Source: Marinomonas sp. IMCC 4694 (lineage in GTDB: Bacteria; Pseudomonadota; Gammaproteobacteria; Pseudomonadales; Marinomonadaceae). Taken from it: a stretch of DNA of 64,000 nucleotides. Shown here piece after piece: positions 32,589 through 41,788 of the stretch; position 1 is the stretch's first letter, and the number at the start of each line of letters is the position of its first letter. The DNA is taken from contig NZ_VSRV01000001.1 in assembly GCF_008122525.1 (NCBI RefSeq), positions 434,001-498,000 of the forward strand, given 5' to 3'. A model generated the notes under the pieces. That model made no database searches, had not been told where the DNA came from, and was given only the letters and a program-made list of their open reading frames with translations. Both the position numbers and the translations under genes were made by a program.

Positions 32589-34739
32589 ATGAATTCGACA
32601 TCATCGATCTTAACTCAAGAGTTTTCTATATCACAAAAAATCACTCAAAATATAATTCAACTCTTTGATGAAGGTGCGACGATTCCATTCATCGCGCGCT
32701 ACAGAAAAGAAAATACCGGTGGTATGAGTGATATGATTTTGCGGTCATTTTATGATAGGTGGCAATATTTAACCGAACTCGAAAAACGCAGAAACAGTAT
32801 TCTATTACTCTTGGAAAATGAGCCAAACGTTTCCAGCGCAATAATACAGAAAATACGCCATGCCAGTGCTAAAACTGAGTTGGAAGATTTGTACGCCCCT
32901 TTTAAAAAAGTGCGAAAAACGAAAGCCGATGAAGCAAGAGAGCAAGGCCTACAGCCCTTGGCGGCATTGATATGGTCTGGTCAGCGTTCCGACAGCTTGT
33001 CGGCGATTCAGGCCTGGTGCAAGCAGCATACACCAGCCGTCTCCGCAGAAAGTGCGTTAGAAGGCGTGGCGGAGATACTCTACGATACGATCGCAAGTGA
33101 CAGCGAAGTCCTTAAAAAAGGCCGCAGTGAATTACTAAAAGACGGTATTTTAACCAGTCGAGTATTGCGTGGAAAAAAAGAGCAAGGTGAGAAGTTCAGA
33201 GATTACTTTGATTATCATGAACGAGTAAATAAAGTCCCAGCGCATCGTTTACTTGCCCTGTTTCGTGGCAAAAAAGAGTCTATTTTAAAACTCAATATTT
33301 CATTGAGCGGCGAGTCTGTTTTTCCTAATGCATTGCTGTTTCCACATTTTAATCAATGGCTGGATATTAACGCGGCTCCATCACAACGAATAACCCCAGT
33401 GCAGCGTCGATATTTAGACTTAGCGTGGGAGAATAAACTGTTACCGAAACTCGAAACCGATGTTCTTGCGCAACTTAAAGACAGAGCAGAAGAGGGTGCG
33501 ATTCAAGTATTTGCAGATAACCTGCAAGACTTATTAATGGCGGCACCCGCGGGTGCTCACAGAGTATTAGGCGTGGATCCTGGTTTTCGTAACGGTGTTA
33601 AATTAGCCGTGATAGATGAGCAGGGTAATGTATTAGATTACGGTGTTATTTACCCCCATGGCCCTCAAAACCGTGTTAAAGAGGCTCAAGATAAACTACT
33701 GGCCTTGATTCGTCAGCACTCTATTCATTGGGTGGCCATTGGTAATGGCACCGCGTCACGAGAAACAGAAAGCCTGGTTAATGCGTTGATCAAAGATGAG
33801 AATCTAACGTGTCGATCGGCTGTGGTCAGCGAAGCGGGCGCATCAGTGTATTCGGCGTCGCCCATTGCGATTAACGAATTTCCAGATTTAGATGTGACCA
33901 TTCGAGGTGCCGTGTCTATTGCCCGTCGTTTTCAAGATCCCTTGGCCGAATTGGTCAAAATTGACCCGCAAGCGATAGGCGTGGGGCAATATCAGCATGA
34001 TGTTAAAGCCTCGCAGTTATCGAAAAGCCTGACCAATGTGGTGGAGGATTGTGTGAACCGCGTTGGCGTCGACATCAACCTCGCATCGGTGCCTTTGTTG
34101 TCTTATGTCTCTGGATTAACCCAGCGCCTGGCGCAAAGTATTGTGGAGTATCGACAGCAAAAAGGCCGCATTGAATCGCGCGCCGAACTGCTGAAAATAA
34201 AAGGCATTGGCGATAAGTGCTTTGAGCAATGTGCCGGCTTTTTGAGAATCCGCGATGGCAAAGAAGCGCTGGATCAATCAGGTGTTCACCCTGAGTCTTA
34301 CCTCTTAGTCCGGCAGATGGCCGCTCAATTATCGTTAACAGTGAACCAATTGGTAGGGAATGCGGCTGCGCTGCAAACACTATCGCAACCGGGGCAACAA
34401 AACGATTTCACCTACGCGGATATTTTAGTCGAATTGGCGAAGCCTGGCCGCGACCCACGACCAGAATTTCGCTACGCGACTTTTGATCAACACGTGCAAA
34501 CACTAGAAGACGTACACGAAGGCATGAACCTAGAAGGCGTGGTGACCAATGTGGCGGCGTTTGGCGCTTTTGTCGACCTAGGCGTGCATCAAGATGGTTT
34601 GATCCATATCTCGCAACTGGCAAATCGATTTGTCAAAGACCCAAGAGAATTAGTCCGAGTGGGGCAAGTCGTCACCGTCACCGTATTGGAAGTCGATGTG
34701 CAGCGCAAACGCATCGCACTAAAAGCCAACGGCTTGTAG
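32589..34739 (+). CDS. tex: Tex family RNA-binding protein (YhgF)
   Basis: 716 residues. The Tex N-terminal domain (EGATIPFIARYRKENTGGM), the YqgF-like fold (VLGVDPGFRNGVKLAVID), the two HhH motifs (RIESRAELLKIKGIG) and a C-terminal S1 domain (LEGVVTNVAAFGAFVDLG) come in the standard order. E. coli YhgF has 773 residues; this one ends directly after S1 without the usual Lys/Arg-rich tail. Tex binds RNA and affects transcription of virulence or stress genes. Monocistronic; its stop is followed by a repeat cluster. Confidence 0.95.
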   Translation: MNSTSSILTQEFSISQKITQNIIQLFDEGATIPFIARYRKENTGGMSDMILRSFYDRWQYLTELEKRRNSILLLLENEPNVSSAIIQKIRHASAKTELEDLYAPFKKVRKTKADEAREQGLQPLAALIWSGQRSDSLSAIQAWCKQHTPAVSAESALEGVAEILYDTIASDSEVLKKGRSELLKDGILTSRVLRGKKEQGEKFRDYFDYHERVNKVPAHRLLALFRGKKESILKLNISLSGESVFPNALLFPHFNQWLDINAAPSQRITPVQRRYLDLAWENKLLPKLETDVLAQLKDRAEEGAIQVFADNLQDLLMAAPAGAHRVLGVDPGFRNGVKLAVIDEQGNVLDYGVIYPHGPQNRVKEAQDKLLALIRQHSIHWVAIGNGTASRETESLVNALIKDENLTCRSAVVSEAGASVYSASPIAINEFPDLDVTIRGAVSIARRFQDPLAELVKIDPQAIGVGQYQHDVKASQLSKSLTNVVEDCVNRVGVDINLASVPLLSYVSGLTQRLAQSIVEYRQQKGRIESRAELLKIKGIGDKCFEQCAGFLRIRDGKEALDQSGVHPESYLLVRQMAAQLSLTVNQLVGNAAALQTLSQPGQQNDFTYADILVELAKPGRDPRPEFRYATFDQHVQTLEDVHEGMNLEGVVTNVAAFGAFVDLGVHQDGLIHISQLANRFVKDPRELVRVGQVVTVTVLEVDVQRKRIALKANGL

Positions 34740-34749
34740 ATCGCGCACT

Positions 34750-35050
34750 GACGTCGACAAAAGGTCTCGTGGGTCGTGCATTTATGCCGACAAAGGCAGT
34801 TTATGTCGACAAAGGCAGTTTATGCCGACAAAGGCAGTTTTTGGCTACACGGATTCCGCGTCGGGCTAAAGCCGCGACCTACCGGGCGTTGGGTTTGTAT
34901 CGGGCTTGTGGGTCGTGCATTTATGCCGACAAAAGGTTTTTTGTTACACGGATTCCGCGTCGGGCTAAAGCCGCGACTTACCGGGCGTTGGGTTTGCATC
35001 GGGCTTGTGGGTCGTGCATGTATGTTGACGAGGCTTTTGCCTCGTCAAAT
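34750..35050. repeat. Repeat cluster (family C) between tex and azoR
   Basis: Three tandem 19-bp copies of TTTATGCCGACAAAGGCAG (34781-34837, one with a T for C change) run into a 99-bp unit repeated almost twice (34851-34949, 34950-35035). The unit contains GTCGGGCTAAAGCCGCGAC, an imperfect palindrome of REP type, and the words GGGTCGTGCATTTATGCCGAC. A short hairpin (TTGACGAGGC / GCCTCGTCAA, 35025-35048) ends the cluster just before the azoR stop. A diverged copy lies at 42365-42450. The frames through it are not genes. Confidence 0.85.
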
Positions 35051-35064
35051 AGGGCTTTTATTTA

Positions 35065-35664
35065 TTACCCTACAATGGTGTCTGAAATTTTTGCTTTGGC
35101 TTGTTCAAATGATGCTGCACCGGGTTCGCCCATTGCCTGACCACCGGCAATAAAGGTGTCTTTCACGGTAATGCCGACAAAGCCTAGGAAAGTGTTTAGG
35201 TAAGGTACTTGGTGATCCATAGGGGTTTCGGCTAGGAAACTACCACTGGCAATAAACAAATACGCGTCTTTGTTTAGTAAACCGACAGGGCCTGTTTCAG
35301 TGTATTTGAACGTACGTCCAGCGCGGGCAATGTAATCAAAGTAAGACTTCAAAGTAGAAGGAATACCAAAGTTATACATAGGGGCTGACACGGCGATCAC
35401 GTCGGCCGCTTCGATTTCGTCAATCAATTCATCGCCGATCGCTACGATGGCTTTTTGTGCGTCGGTACGATTTTCTTCTGGTGTAAACAAAGCCCCCAAC
35501 GTTTCGCTGGTAAAATGCGGCAATGGATGGGCGTCTACATCACGCACAACCACGTTTCCTTCTGGGTTGTTCGCTAGCCATTTTGCAACAAATTCGTTTG
35601 CTAACTGGCGAGATTTTGACTGTTCGCCAGAGGCACTAGAATCGATACGCAGTAAAGTCGTCAT
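35065..35664 (-). CDS. azoR: AzoR, FMN-dependent NADH:quinone/azo oxidoreductase
   Basis: 199 residues, the AzoR length. Flavodoxin-like fold with the FMN phosphate loop at SSASGEQSKSRQLA, the PMYNFGIPSTLKSYFDYIARAGRTF signature and the ASGSF loop (residues 139-143). It reduces quinones and azo compounds by a two-electron route and is often induced by electrophiles. It is divergent from a LysR-family gene 167 bases away, which probably controls it. Confidence 0.94.
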   Translation of the reverse strand: MTTLLRIDSSASGEQSKSRQLANEFVAKWLANNPEGNVVVRDVDAHPLPHFTSETLGALFTPEENRTDAQKAIVAIGDELIDEIEAADVIAVSAPMYNFGIPSTLKSYFDYIARAGRTFKYTETGPVGLLNKDAYLFIASGSFLAETPMDHQVPYLNTFLGFVGITVKDTFIAGGQAMGEPGAASFEQAKAKISDTIVG

Positions 35665-35746
35665 AATTATGTTCTCCGAAATAAGATAGTAAGAGCGTTT
35701 AGGCTCTGTTTATGTGTTGATAGAATGATAATATAACCAATATATT

Positions 35747-35794
35747 CGATAAAAAAGTGACATTTTCTGAAGATATATATCGAAAAATACGATA
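35747..35794. promoter_or_regulatory. Probable LysR-type operator between azoR and its divergent regulator
   Basis: A perfect inverted repeat TATCGAAAAATACGATA (35778-35794) has the T-N11-A form of LysR boxes. A further half-site CGATA lies at 35747-35751, 31 bases away, which would suit a tetramer. The regulator gene starts at 35832, azoR at 35664. Confidence 0.5.
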
Positions 35795-35831
35795 AATTAT
35801 TCAAATCATTTTAATAAAAGAGAGAGTTATT

Positions 35832-36746
35832 GTGAAAGCCCCAAGAGTAACGTTAGAGCAATGGCGTGTATTGCAAGCTGTTGTGGATAAAGGTGGCTTT
35901 GCCCAAGCGGCTGAGGCCCTTCATAAAAGTCAGTCGTCGGTGAGTTATACTGTAGCGAAACTGCAAGAGCAGCTAGGGTATCCATTGTTAGTCATCGAAG
36001 GGCGAAAAGCCAAGTTAACTGAACGGGGCGAGGTGTTGCTGCGTCGCTCTCGTCATCTCATCAAAGAAGCTGTAGACCTCGAAGAGCTAGCACACACACT
36101 AGGGCAAGGCTGGGAGCCGGAGCTGGAGTTAGTGGTGGATCAAGCGTTTCCAACACCCGCTTTATTAAGAGCATTACAGGCCTTTGAGCCGCAGAGTCAA
36201 GGCACGCAAGTGCAATTGAAAGAGGCGGTGTTGAGCGGTGGGGAAGAAGCTTTACGAAAGGGCAGCCCAGATTTGGTGCTCAGCGCCATGGTGCCAAAAG
36301 GGTATCTTGCCGACCCCATTGTGGAAGTGGAAATGATCGCCGTAGCGGCAACGCGCCATGTATTGCATAAAGAGATTGAGCCGATTAATAACGAACGCTT
36401 GAGTCGTGAGTTGCAAATTGTGATACGAGATTCTGCTTCTGAAACGTCTGTCGACTCAGGTTGGCTGGGCACGGATCGCCGTTGGACTGTGTCTAGCGTG
36501 CAGTCTGCGTTGGAAATCGTCACCAGCGGCATTGGTTTTGCTTGGCTGCCAAAGGCTGACTTGTCGTATGCACTGCAAAGCGGGCAATTGAAAAAACTCA
36601 AACTTATTTCAGGCAGTGAGCGCAATTTTCATATGTATGCGATTTTTGGCAAAGGCGAGCGAACCGGACCGGCGACACGATTACTGGTGGAATTACTGCA
36701 AGCCGAATGCAACCGTTGCCCAGAGCACGCCAGCCTTTTGAAATAA
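35832..36746 (+). CDS. LysR-family transcriptional regulator
   Basis: 304 residues from a GTG preceded by GAGAG. The winged HTH fills residues 1-65 (LQAVVDKGGFAQAAEALHKSQSSVSYTVAKLQEQLG), followed by a periplasmic-binding-like effector domain (about 95-300). Divergence from azoR and the LysR-type palindrome between them suggest it regulates that quinone reductase, perhaps in response to a quinone or electrophile. The effector is not readable from sequence. Confidence 0.9.
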   Translation: MKAPRVTLEQWRVLQAVVDKGGFAQAAEALHKSQSSVSYTVAKLQEQLGYPLLVIEGRKAKLTERGEVLLRRSRHLIKEAVDLEELAHTLGQGWEPELELVVDQAFPTPALLRALQAFEPQSQGTQVQLKEAVLSGGEEALRKGSPDLVLSAMVPKGYLADPIVEVEMIAVAATRHVLHKEIEPINNERLSRELQIVIRDSASETSVDSGWLGTDRRWTVSSVQSALEIVTSGIGFAWLPKADLSYALQSGQLKKLKLISGSERNFHMYAIFGKGERTGPATRLLVELLQAECNRCPEHASLLK

Positions 36747-36876
36747 CGGATTTTCTAAAAGATACGTTTTGTCATTTTTTTTGTGACAATTTGGGTTGTG
36801 ACGATTTCCACAAGAGAGTCTAATACCTGTCACTTAAAATAATCCATTCTGTCAACACGTCACACAAGGACGCTTC

Positions 36877-38238
36877 ATGACTCAGGACATCGTAATTCTC
36901 GCGGCCGGCAAAGGCAGCCGAATGAAATCGGCCTTTTCTAAGGTGCTTCACAAAATAGGCGGCATCCCTATGGTTAGGCGCGTACTCACTACCGCCAGCG
37001 CGCTATCCGATTCCAAATTGCACCTTATCGTCGGGCATCAGGGCGAACAGGTCGAGACCAGTTGTCAGGACTTTTCGGCCAATATCGTTTGGCAGAACGA
37101 TCCGCAAGGCACGGGCGATGCTCTAAAACGCGTGGCCCCTTTTCTGCAAACCGACGGCGCAACACTGACGCTGTATGGCGATGTACCGCTGATTCGTGCC
37201 AGCACCTTAGAAAAAATGACAGCCTTATCAACGCCAAACACGCTGGTATTACTGACGATTCGTTTAACCAACCCCACTGGTTATGGGCGCATAGTGCGCA
37301 ACGAGCAAGGCAAGGTTATGGCGATTGTCGAACAAAAAGACGCGACCGACCGCCAGCTTGCCATCAATGAAGTCAACACAGGTATTTTGTTGGCGCCAAA
37401 CTCGCATTTGCAAACTTGGCTCGCGGCACTCACCAACAACAATGCGCAAGGTGAATATTACCTGACCGACGTAATTGCTATGGCAGCCCAAGCAGGGGTA
37501 GACATAGTAACAGTGAACCCTGAAAACGAAGCCGAAGTAGCAGGCGTAAACGACCGAGTACAACTGGCGGCATTAGAGCGTGAACTTCAGCATCAGCAAG
37601 CCATTGCGCTGATGCAAAACGGCGCGACTTTATTAGACCCCGCGCGCATTGATGTGCGCGGCACGCTGACCACCGGCAACGACGTTATTATCGATGTGAA
37701 CTGTGTGTTCGAAGGCAACGTGGTGCTGGGTTCTGGCGTCGAAATAGGCCCCAATTGCTTTTTGAAAAATTGCGTCATTGGTGACAACACGGTGATCAAA
37801 AGCAACAGCATGATCGACGACAGTCAAGTGGCAGAAGCCTGTGACATCGGTCCTTTTGCGCGCCTGCGTCCTGGTACACAACTGGCGAATAAAGCGAAAA
37901 TCGGCAATTTTGTGGAAACCAAAAAAGCCCTCATTGGCGAAGGCAGCAAGGTCAACCATTTAAGCTACATTGGCGACACCGAAATGGGCGCAAATGTGAA
38001 CGTCGGCGCCGGCACCATTACCTGCAACTACGATGGTGTGAATAAATTTAAAACACAGATTGGTGATAATGTCTTTGTCGGCTCAAACACCTCGTTAGTG
38101 GCTCCGGTGCAGGTAGCAGAAGGGGCGACCATCGCCGCGGGTTCGACCATCACCAAATCGGTGAGCGAAAACCAGCTGGCCTTTGCCAGAGCGCGTCAAA
38201 CCAACAAAGACAATTGGCCACGGCCGAGTAAAAAATAA
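36877..38238 (+). CDS. glmU: GlmU, bifunctional GlcN-1-P acetyltransferase / GlcNAc-1-P uridylyltransferase
   Basis: 453 residues. The N-terminal uridylyltransferase domain begins with VILAAGKGSRMKSAFSKVLH; the C-terminal half is a left-handed beta-helix of hexapeptide repeats (from about 250: VIIDVNCVFEGNVVLGSGVEIGP) with catalytic His in VNHLSYIGD. It makes UDP-GlcNAc for peptidoglycan, lipid A and the O-antigen genes nearby. Followed 73 bases later by glmS, so the two probably share transcription. Confidence 0.97.
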   Translation: MTQDIVILAAGKGSRMKSAFSKVLHKIGGIPMVRRVLTTASALSDSKLHLIVGHQGEQVETSCQDFSANIVWQNDPQGTGDALKRVAPFLQTDGATLTLYGDVPLIRASTLEKMTALSTPNTLVLLTIRLTNPTGYGRIVRNEQGKVMAIVEQKDATDRQLAINEVNTGILLAPNSHLQTWLAALTNNNAQGEYYLTDVIAMAAQAGVDIVTVNPENEAEVAGVNDRVQLAALERELQHQQAIALMQNGATLLDPARIDVRGTLTTGNDVIIDVNCVFEGNVVLGSGVEIGPNCFLKNCVIGDNTVIKSNSMIDDSQVAEACDIGPFARLRPGTQLANKAKIGNFVETKKALIGEGSKVNHLSYIGDTEMGANVNVGAGTITCNYDGVNKFKTQIGDNVFVGSNTSLVAPVQVAEGATIAAGSTITKSVSENQLAFARARQTNKDNWPRPSKK

Positions 38239-38311
38239 CGTAATAATCCGTTTAATCACTTATTAGGAAGGGATCTGGCCCCTTTCGCAGACATTAAAAA
38301 AGGACTCTCTC

Positions 38312-40138
38312 ATGTGCGGAATCGTTGGCGCCATTGCACGCCGTAATGTATCAAAAATTTTATTAGAAGGACTAAGCCGCCTTGAATACCGCGGTTATGA
38401 CTCTTCCGGCGTAGCTATTAACAACGAAGACGGTGTGTCGAGTCATCGTGCGGTTGGCAAGGTGCAAGCCTTGCGCGACAAATTCGACCTTCAGCCGTTA
38501 GACGGCAAAATCGGCATCGCGCACACTCGCTGGGCGACCCACGGCAAGCCGACCGAAGCGAATGCTCACCCTCACTTTTCCGGTGATGATTTGGCCCTGG
38601 TACACAATGGCATCATTGAAAACCACGAACCATTACGCCAAGAACTTAAAGCCAAAGGCTATGAATTCAAATCCGAAACGGACACCGAGGTGATTGTTCA
38701 CCTGATCCATGACGCGCTCAAAACCCAGCCGGATTTGCTCAAAGCCGTGCAAATGACCCTTCCAAAACTGCATGGCGCCTTTGCCATCGGCGTGGTCAAA
38801 AATGACGATAACGAGCGCTTCATCGCCGCCCGTAAAGGCAGCCCACTCGTGGTTGGTGTGGGTATCGAAGAAAACTTTGTCGCATCGGATCAGCTTGCTT
38901 TGTTGCACGTTACCGACCAGTTCATCTTCCTAGAAGAAGGCGACGTAGTCGAATTGTCTCGTGATGAAGTGATTATTTATGACGAAAAAGGCGACGTTCA
39001 AGAGCGCCCGATTAGCGTGTTTAACCACAATATAGACGCCACAGACAAAGGTGAATTTCGTCATTACATGATGAAAGAAATCTACGAACAACCTAAAGTC
39101 ATCAGCGCCTGCTTAGAAGGCCGTATCAGCGAAAACAAAGTACTAACCAGCTGCTTTGGTGCGGATTCTGGCTTTCTAAAAGACGTTGAAAACGTCCACA
39201 TCGTTGCCTGTGGCACCAGCTACCACGCCGGTATGGTGGCAAAATATTGGATCGAAGACCTTGCAGGCCTTCCTTGCAGCGTCGAAGTGGCCAGCGAATA
39301 CCGCTATCGCAAAGTCGCCGTACCAAAGAACACCTTATTTTTGACCTTGTCACAATCGGGCGAAACGGCCGACACACTTGCCGCGTTAAGAATGGCAAAA
39401 GAGTTAGGGTATTTAACCACCTTGGCGATTTGTAACGTGCCTTCAAGCACTTTAGTGCGTGAATCTGCCCTGACGTTACTGACCAACGCCGGCCCAGAAA
39501 TAGGCGTTGCCTCTACCAAAGCCTTTACCACGCAGCTGACCGCGCTCTTGATCACCAGCGTCGCCATTGCCGTGGAAAACGGCTTGTCAGCCGAAAGAGA
39601 AAAAGAGCTCGTACAAGCCTTGCGCTCTTTACCGGCGCACGTTCACGATGCATTACTGCAAGATGCGCACATCAAAAACGTCGCCGATCGTTTCGCCAAC
39701 AAGCACAATGCCCTGTTTTTAGGTCGTGGCACCATGTACCCCATCGCCCTTGAAGGTTCATTGAAACTGAAAGAAATCTCCTACATTCATGCCGAAGCCT
39801 ACCCAGCTGGCGAACTAAAACACGGGCCTCTAGCGCTTGTCGACGAAGACATGCCGATCATCGCCCTTGTGCCGCACAACGACATGCTGGACAAACTTAA
39901 ATCGAACCTGCAAGAAGTCGCCGCCCGCGGAGGCGAGCTTTACGTCTTCGCCGACAAAGACACCGACCTGCATAACGAAGACAACATCACCTTCACCGAA
40001 GTGCCTAAAGTCGACAGCATACTCGAACCCATCGTCCACACCATCCCACTACAGCTACTGTCCTACCACGTCGCCGTCGTAAAAGGCACCGACGTAGACC
40101 AGCCGAGAAACCTCGCAAAAAGCGTCACGGTCGAATAA
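38312..40138 (+). CDS. glmS: GlmS, glutamine-fructose-6-phosphate aminotransferase
   Basis: 608 residues. The N-terminal nucleophile Cys2 (MCGIVGAI) belongs to the class II glutaminase domain; HTRWATHGKPTEANAHPH follows. Two SIS domains bind fructose-6-P (CGTSYHAG, LSQSGETADT) and the C-terminus ends in the invariant KSVTVE. It makes glucosamine-6-phosphate, the entry to amino sugar synthesis, feeding GlmU. Ends in a strong terminator. Its 3' end is the standard attachment target of Tn7-type transposons. Confidence 0.98.
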   Translation: MCGIVGAIARRNVSKILLEGLSRLEYRGYDSSGVAINNEDGVSSHRAVGKVQALRDKFDLQPLDGKIGIAHTRWATHGKPTEANAHPHFSGDDLALVHNGIIENHEPLRQELKAKGYEFKSETDTEVIVHLIHDALKTQPDLLKAVQMTLPKLHGAFAIGVVKNDDNERFIAARKGSPLVVGVGIEENFVASDQLALLHVTDQFIFLEEGDVVELSRDEVIIYDEKGDVQERPISVFNHNIDATDKGEFRHYMMKEIYEQPKVISACLEGRISENKVLTSCFGADSGFLKDVENVHIVACGTSYHAGMVAKYWIEDLAGLPCSVEVASEYRYRKVAVPKNTLFLTLSQSGETADTLAALRMAKELGYLTTLAICNVPSSTLVRESALTLLTNAGPEIGVASTKAFTTQLTALLITSVAIAVENGLSAEREKELVQALRSLPAHVHDALLQDAHIKNVADRFANKHNALFLGRGTMYPIALEGSLKLKEISYIHAEAYPAGELKHGPLALVDEDMPIIALVPHNDMLDKLKSNLQEVAARGGELYVFADKDTDLHNEDNITFTEVPKVDSILEPIVHTIPLQLLSYHVAVVKGTDVDQPRNLAKSVTVE

Positions 40139-40163
40139 AGGCAAAAAAAAGCGCCTTTTTTAA
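40104..40163 (+). other. Potential attTn7 site at the glmS 3' end
   Basis: The last codons of glmS (NLAKSVTVE) form the conserved TnsD recognition region; insertion normally occurs about 25 bases after the stop, near 40163, inside the terminator. No Tn7 end or tns gene is seen, so the site appears empty. Predicted from family knowledge only. Confidence 0.4.
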
Positions 40164-40179
40164 CAAAAGGCGCTTTTTT
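40144..40179 (+). terminator. Terminator after glmS
   Basis: Hairpin AAAAAGCGCCTTTT / AAAAGGCGCTTTTTT with loop TTAAC and a closing T-run, five bases past the glmS stop. Confidence 0.92.
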
Positions 40180-40457
40180 CACAACCATAGCCGATTGCAA
40201 TACGCGAACTACAAAACCCTAACCAATCCGTGCAACCAAAAACTTTTTGTCAGCCATAATGCGCCACTGCATTAAATTAACTGTTCGCCATCATTATACA
40301 GTTTGATAATAAGCGTTAATGTAAGTGAGGCGGTAAGCCAGCAATTAATGTTCCTATAACCATCTAATTAGAATGTCACTGTTAAAAGGCTTATAGGTGT
40401 TAGGTGAGCAGGCGAGTGACGACATCAGGACCTAAAATAGAGGGGTATATTGTAAAG
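40180..40457. other. Non-coding stretch between glmS terminator and IS30 element
   Basis: About 280 AT-rich bases with no open frame, no palindrome of note and no remnant that I can match to the epimerase whose 3' end lies on the other side of the IS. If that gene was simply interrupted, its 5' part should be here; it is not. Confidence 0.6.
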
Positions 40458-41542
40458 CCTAAATTCAGATAATAAGTGCGACACTGCAAATCAGGTGTAG
40501 AAGAAGCCAACTGCTGAAGTTGATACACTTCTTCTTACCACAGATAAAGCAGTACCAACATGAATTATCAGCAGTTGACCGAAGGCAAAAGATACCAGAT
40601 TTCCGCTCTTTTAGGGCAAGAAATATCAGTGGCAAATATTGCGCTCACCCTGAATTGTCATAGAGCTACGATTTACCGTGAGTTAAAGCGGAATAAAAAA
40701 GTAACAGAATATTGCCCTGACAAAGCCCAAAGAGCTTGTTTGATAAGGCGGAAGACAGCGGCAAAATATCGCATATCATCAAAGACAATTGATTTTATTC
40801 GTATTTTAATTGAAATCGACTGGAGTCCTGAGCAAGTCTCTAACGTACTCAAAAACTGCGGTGTTCCCGTCAGTCATGAATGGATTTACCAATATATCCA
40901 TGATGACAAAAGAAACAAAGGGACACTTTACCGCCATTTGAGGCAAGGAAGAAAACGCTACCGGAAAGGCCAGAGAACAAAAGCTGAAGTGATTAAGAAT
41001 AAGGTATCCATTGATGATCGGCCTGTGATTGTTGATACCAAAAAGCGCTTTGGAGACTGGGAGATAGACACTGTTTTAGGTAAGCACGGCTCAGGCTCAA
41101 TCGTCACCTTGCTAGAAAGAAAGACACGTTTTTACCTTATAAAGAAAGTGGATTCGAAATCAGCCAAAGATGTGACTCAAGCAACCATAGAGCTATTGTT
41201 GCCTTTTAAAGATCATGTTCACACGATCACAGCAGATAATGGTCGAGAGTTCGCGTATCACGCTGAGATAGCCGAAGCATTAGAAACGACAGTGTATTTT
41301 GCTCATCCATACAGTTCTTGGGAACGTGGAGCAAACGAAAATAGCAACGGACTCCTAAGGCAATATGTGCCCAAAGGTACTGATTTAAGGCGTGTTACAG
41401 AAGAGAGAATACACTTCGCAATGAGACGAATAAATAATCGTCCAAGGAAGTGTTTAGGGTTCAAGCAACCAGCCGTAGTGTTTAAAGAAATGTGCTTAGT
41501 TGCTTGAAGTGAAAAGTGTCGCACTTCGGGCTTGAATTCAGG
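40458..41542 (+). mobile_element. IS30-family insertion sequence
   Basis: About 1,085 bases bounded by 28-bp imperfect inverted repeats: left at 40458-40485, right at 41515-41542, sharing AATTCA in the outer part and AAGTGCGACACT in the inner part (21 of 28 match). It contains one transposase gene. I found no matching direct repeat at its edges, which suggests a rearrangement or deletion after insertion, or ends shifted by a base or two from my estimate. Confidence 0.88.
40560..41507 (+). CDS. IS30-family transposase
   Basis: 315 residues, intact. N-terminal HTH (QISALLGQEISVANIALTLNCHRATIYREL) is typical of IS30 transposases; a second DNA-binding region follows. The DDE catalytic triad is visible: Asp in DWEIDTVLGKHGSG, Asp in HTITADNGREFAYH and Glu in ERGANENSNGLLRQYVPKGTDL, the last a family hallmark. 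No frameshift, so the element could be active. It follows the left inverted repeat by about 75 bases. Confidence 0.95.
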   Translation: MNYQQLTEGKRYQISALLGQEISVANIALTLNCHRATIYRELKRNKKVTEYCPDKAQRACLIRRKTAAKYRISSKTIDFIRILIEIDWSPEQVSNVLKNCGVPVSHEWIYQYIHDDKRNKGTLYRHLRQGRKRYRKGQRTKAEVIKNKVSIDDRPVIVDTKKRFGDWEIDTVLGKHGSGSIVTLLERKTRFYLIKKVDSKSAKDVTQATIELLLPFKDHVHTITADNGREFAYHAEIAEALETTVYFAHPYSSWERGANENSNGLLRQYVPKGTDLRRVTEERIHFAMRRINNRPRKCLGFKQPAVVFKEMCLVA

Positions 41543-41774
41543 GGTCGCTTTGATGGCAAAGGTACAGGGGAAAACGAACCTGTCACTTCTTGTGCCTGTG
41601 TGGTGTTTTAAACTGGCGGGTAAACTGTTTAAAAAAGACGCTGTGGTCGATCGTTTGGTTGGGTCTTTGCAACTTGATATTGAGCACACTAAGAAAACGT
41701 TAGATTGGACTCCGCCTTATTCGGTAGAGCATGGTTTTAAGTTGGCCGCAAAGAAAAGCGACCCAAGTAAATAA
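41543..41774 (+). pseudogene. 3' remnant of an NAD-dependent sugar epimerase gene
   Basis: About 77 codons, open from inside the IS30 right end to a stop at 41774. The translated end (LMAKVQGKTNLSLLVPVW, then AVVDRLVGSLQLDI and TLDWTPPYSVEHGF) matches the C-terminus of UDP-glucose/GlcNAc 4-epimerase-type SDR proteins of O-antigen clusters, where such genes commonly precede the initiating sugar transferase. The Rossmann domain and active site are missing, so it cannot function. The IS edge coincides with the break. It lies 14 bases before the sugar transferase. Confidence 0.85.
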
Positions 41775-41788
41775 ATTAGGTTAAGTAA

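Noticed and set aside
34769..35153. Overlapping plus-strand frames after tex
   Set aside because: Encoded by family C repeats and running into the antisense of azoR.
40139..40457. Tn7-like insertion at attTn7
   Set aside because: No tns genes or Tn7 ends follow glmS; the nearby element is IS30-type with its own inverted repeats.
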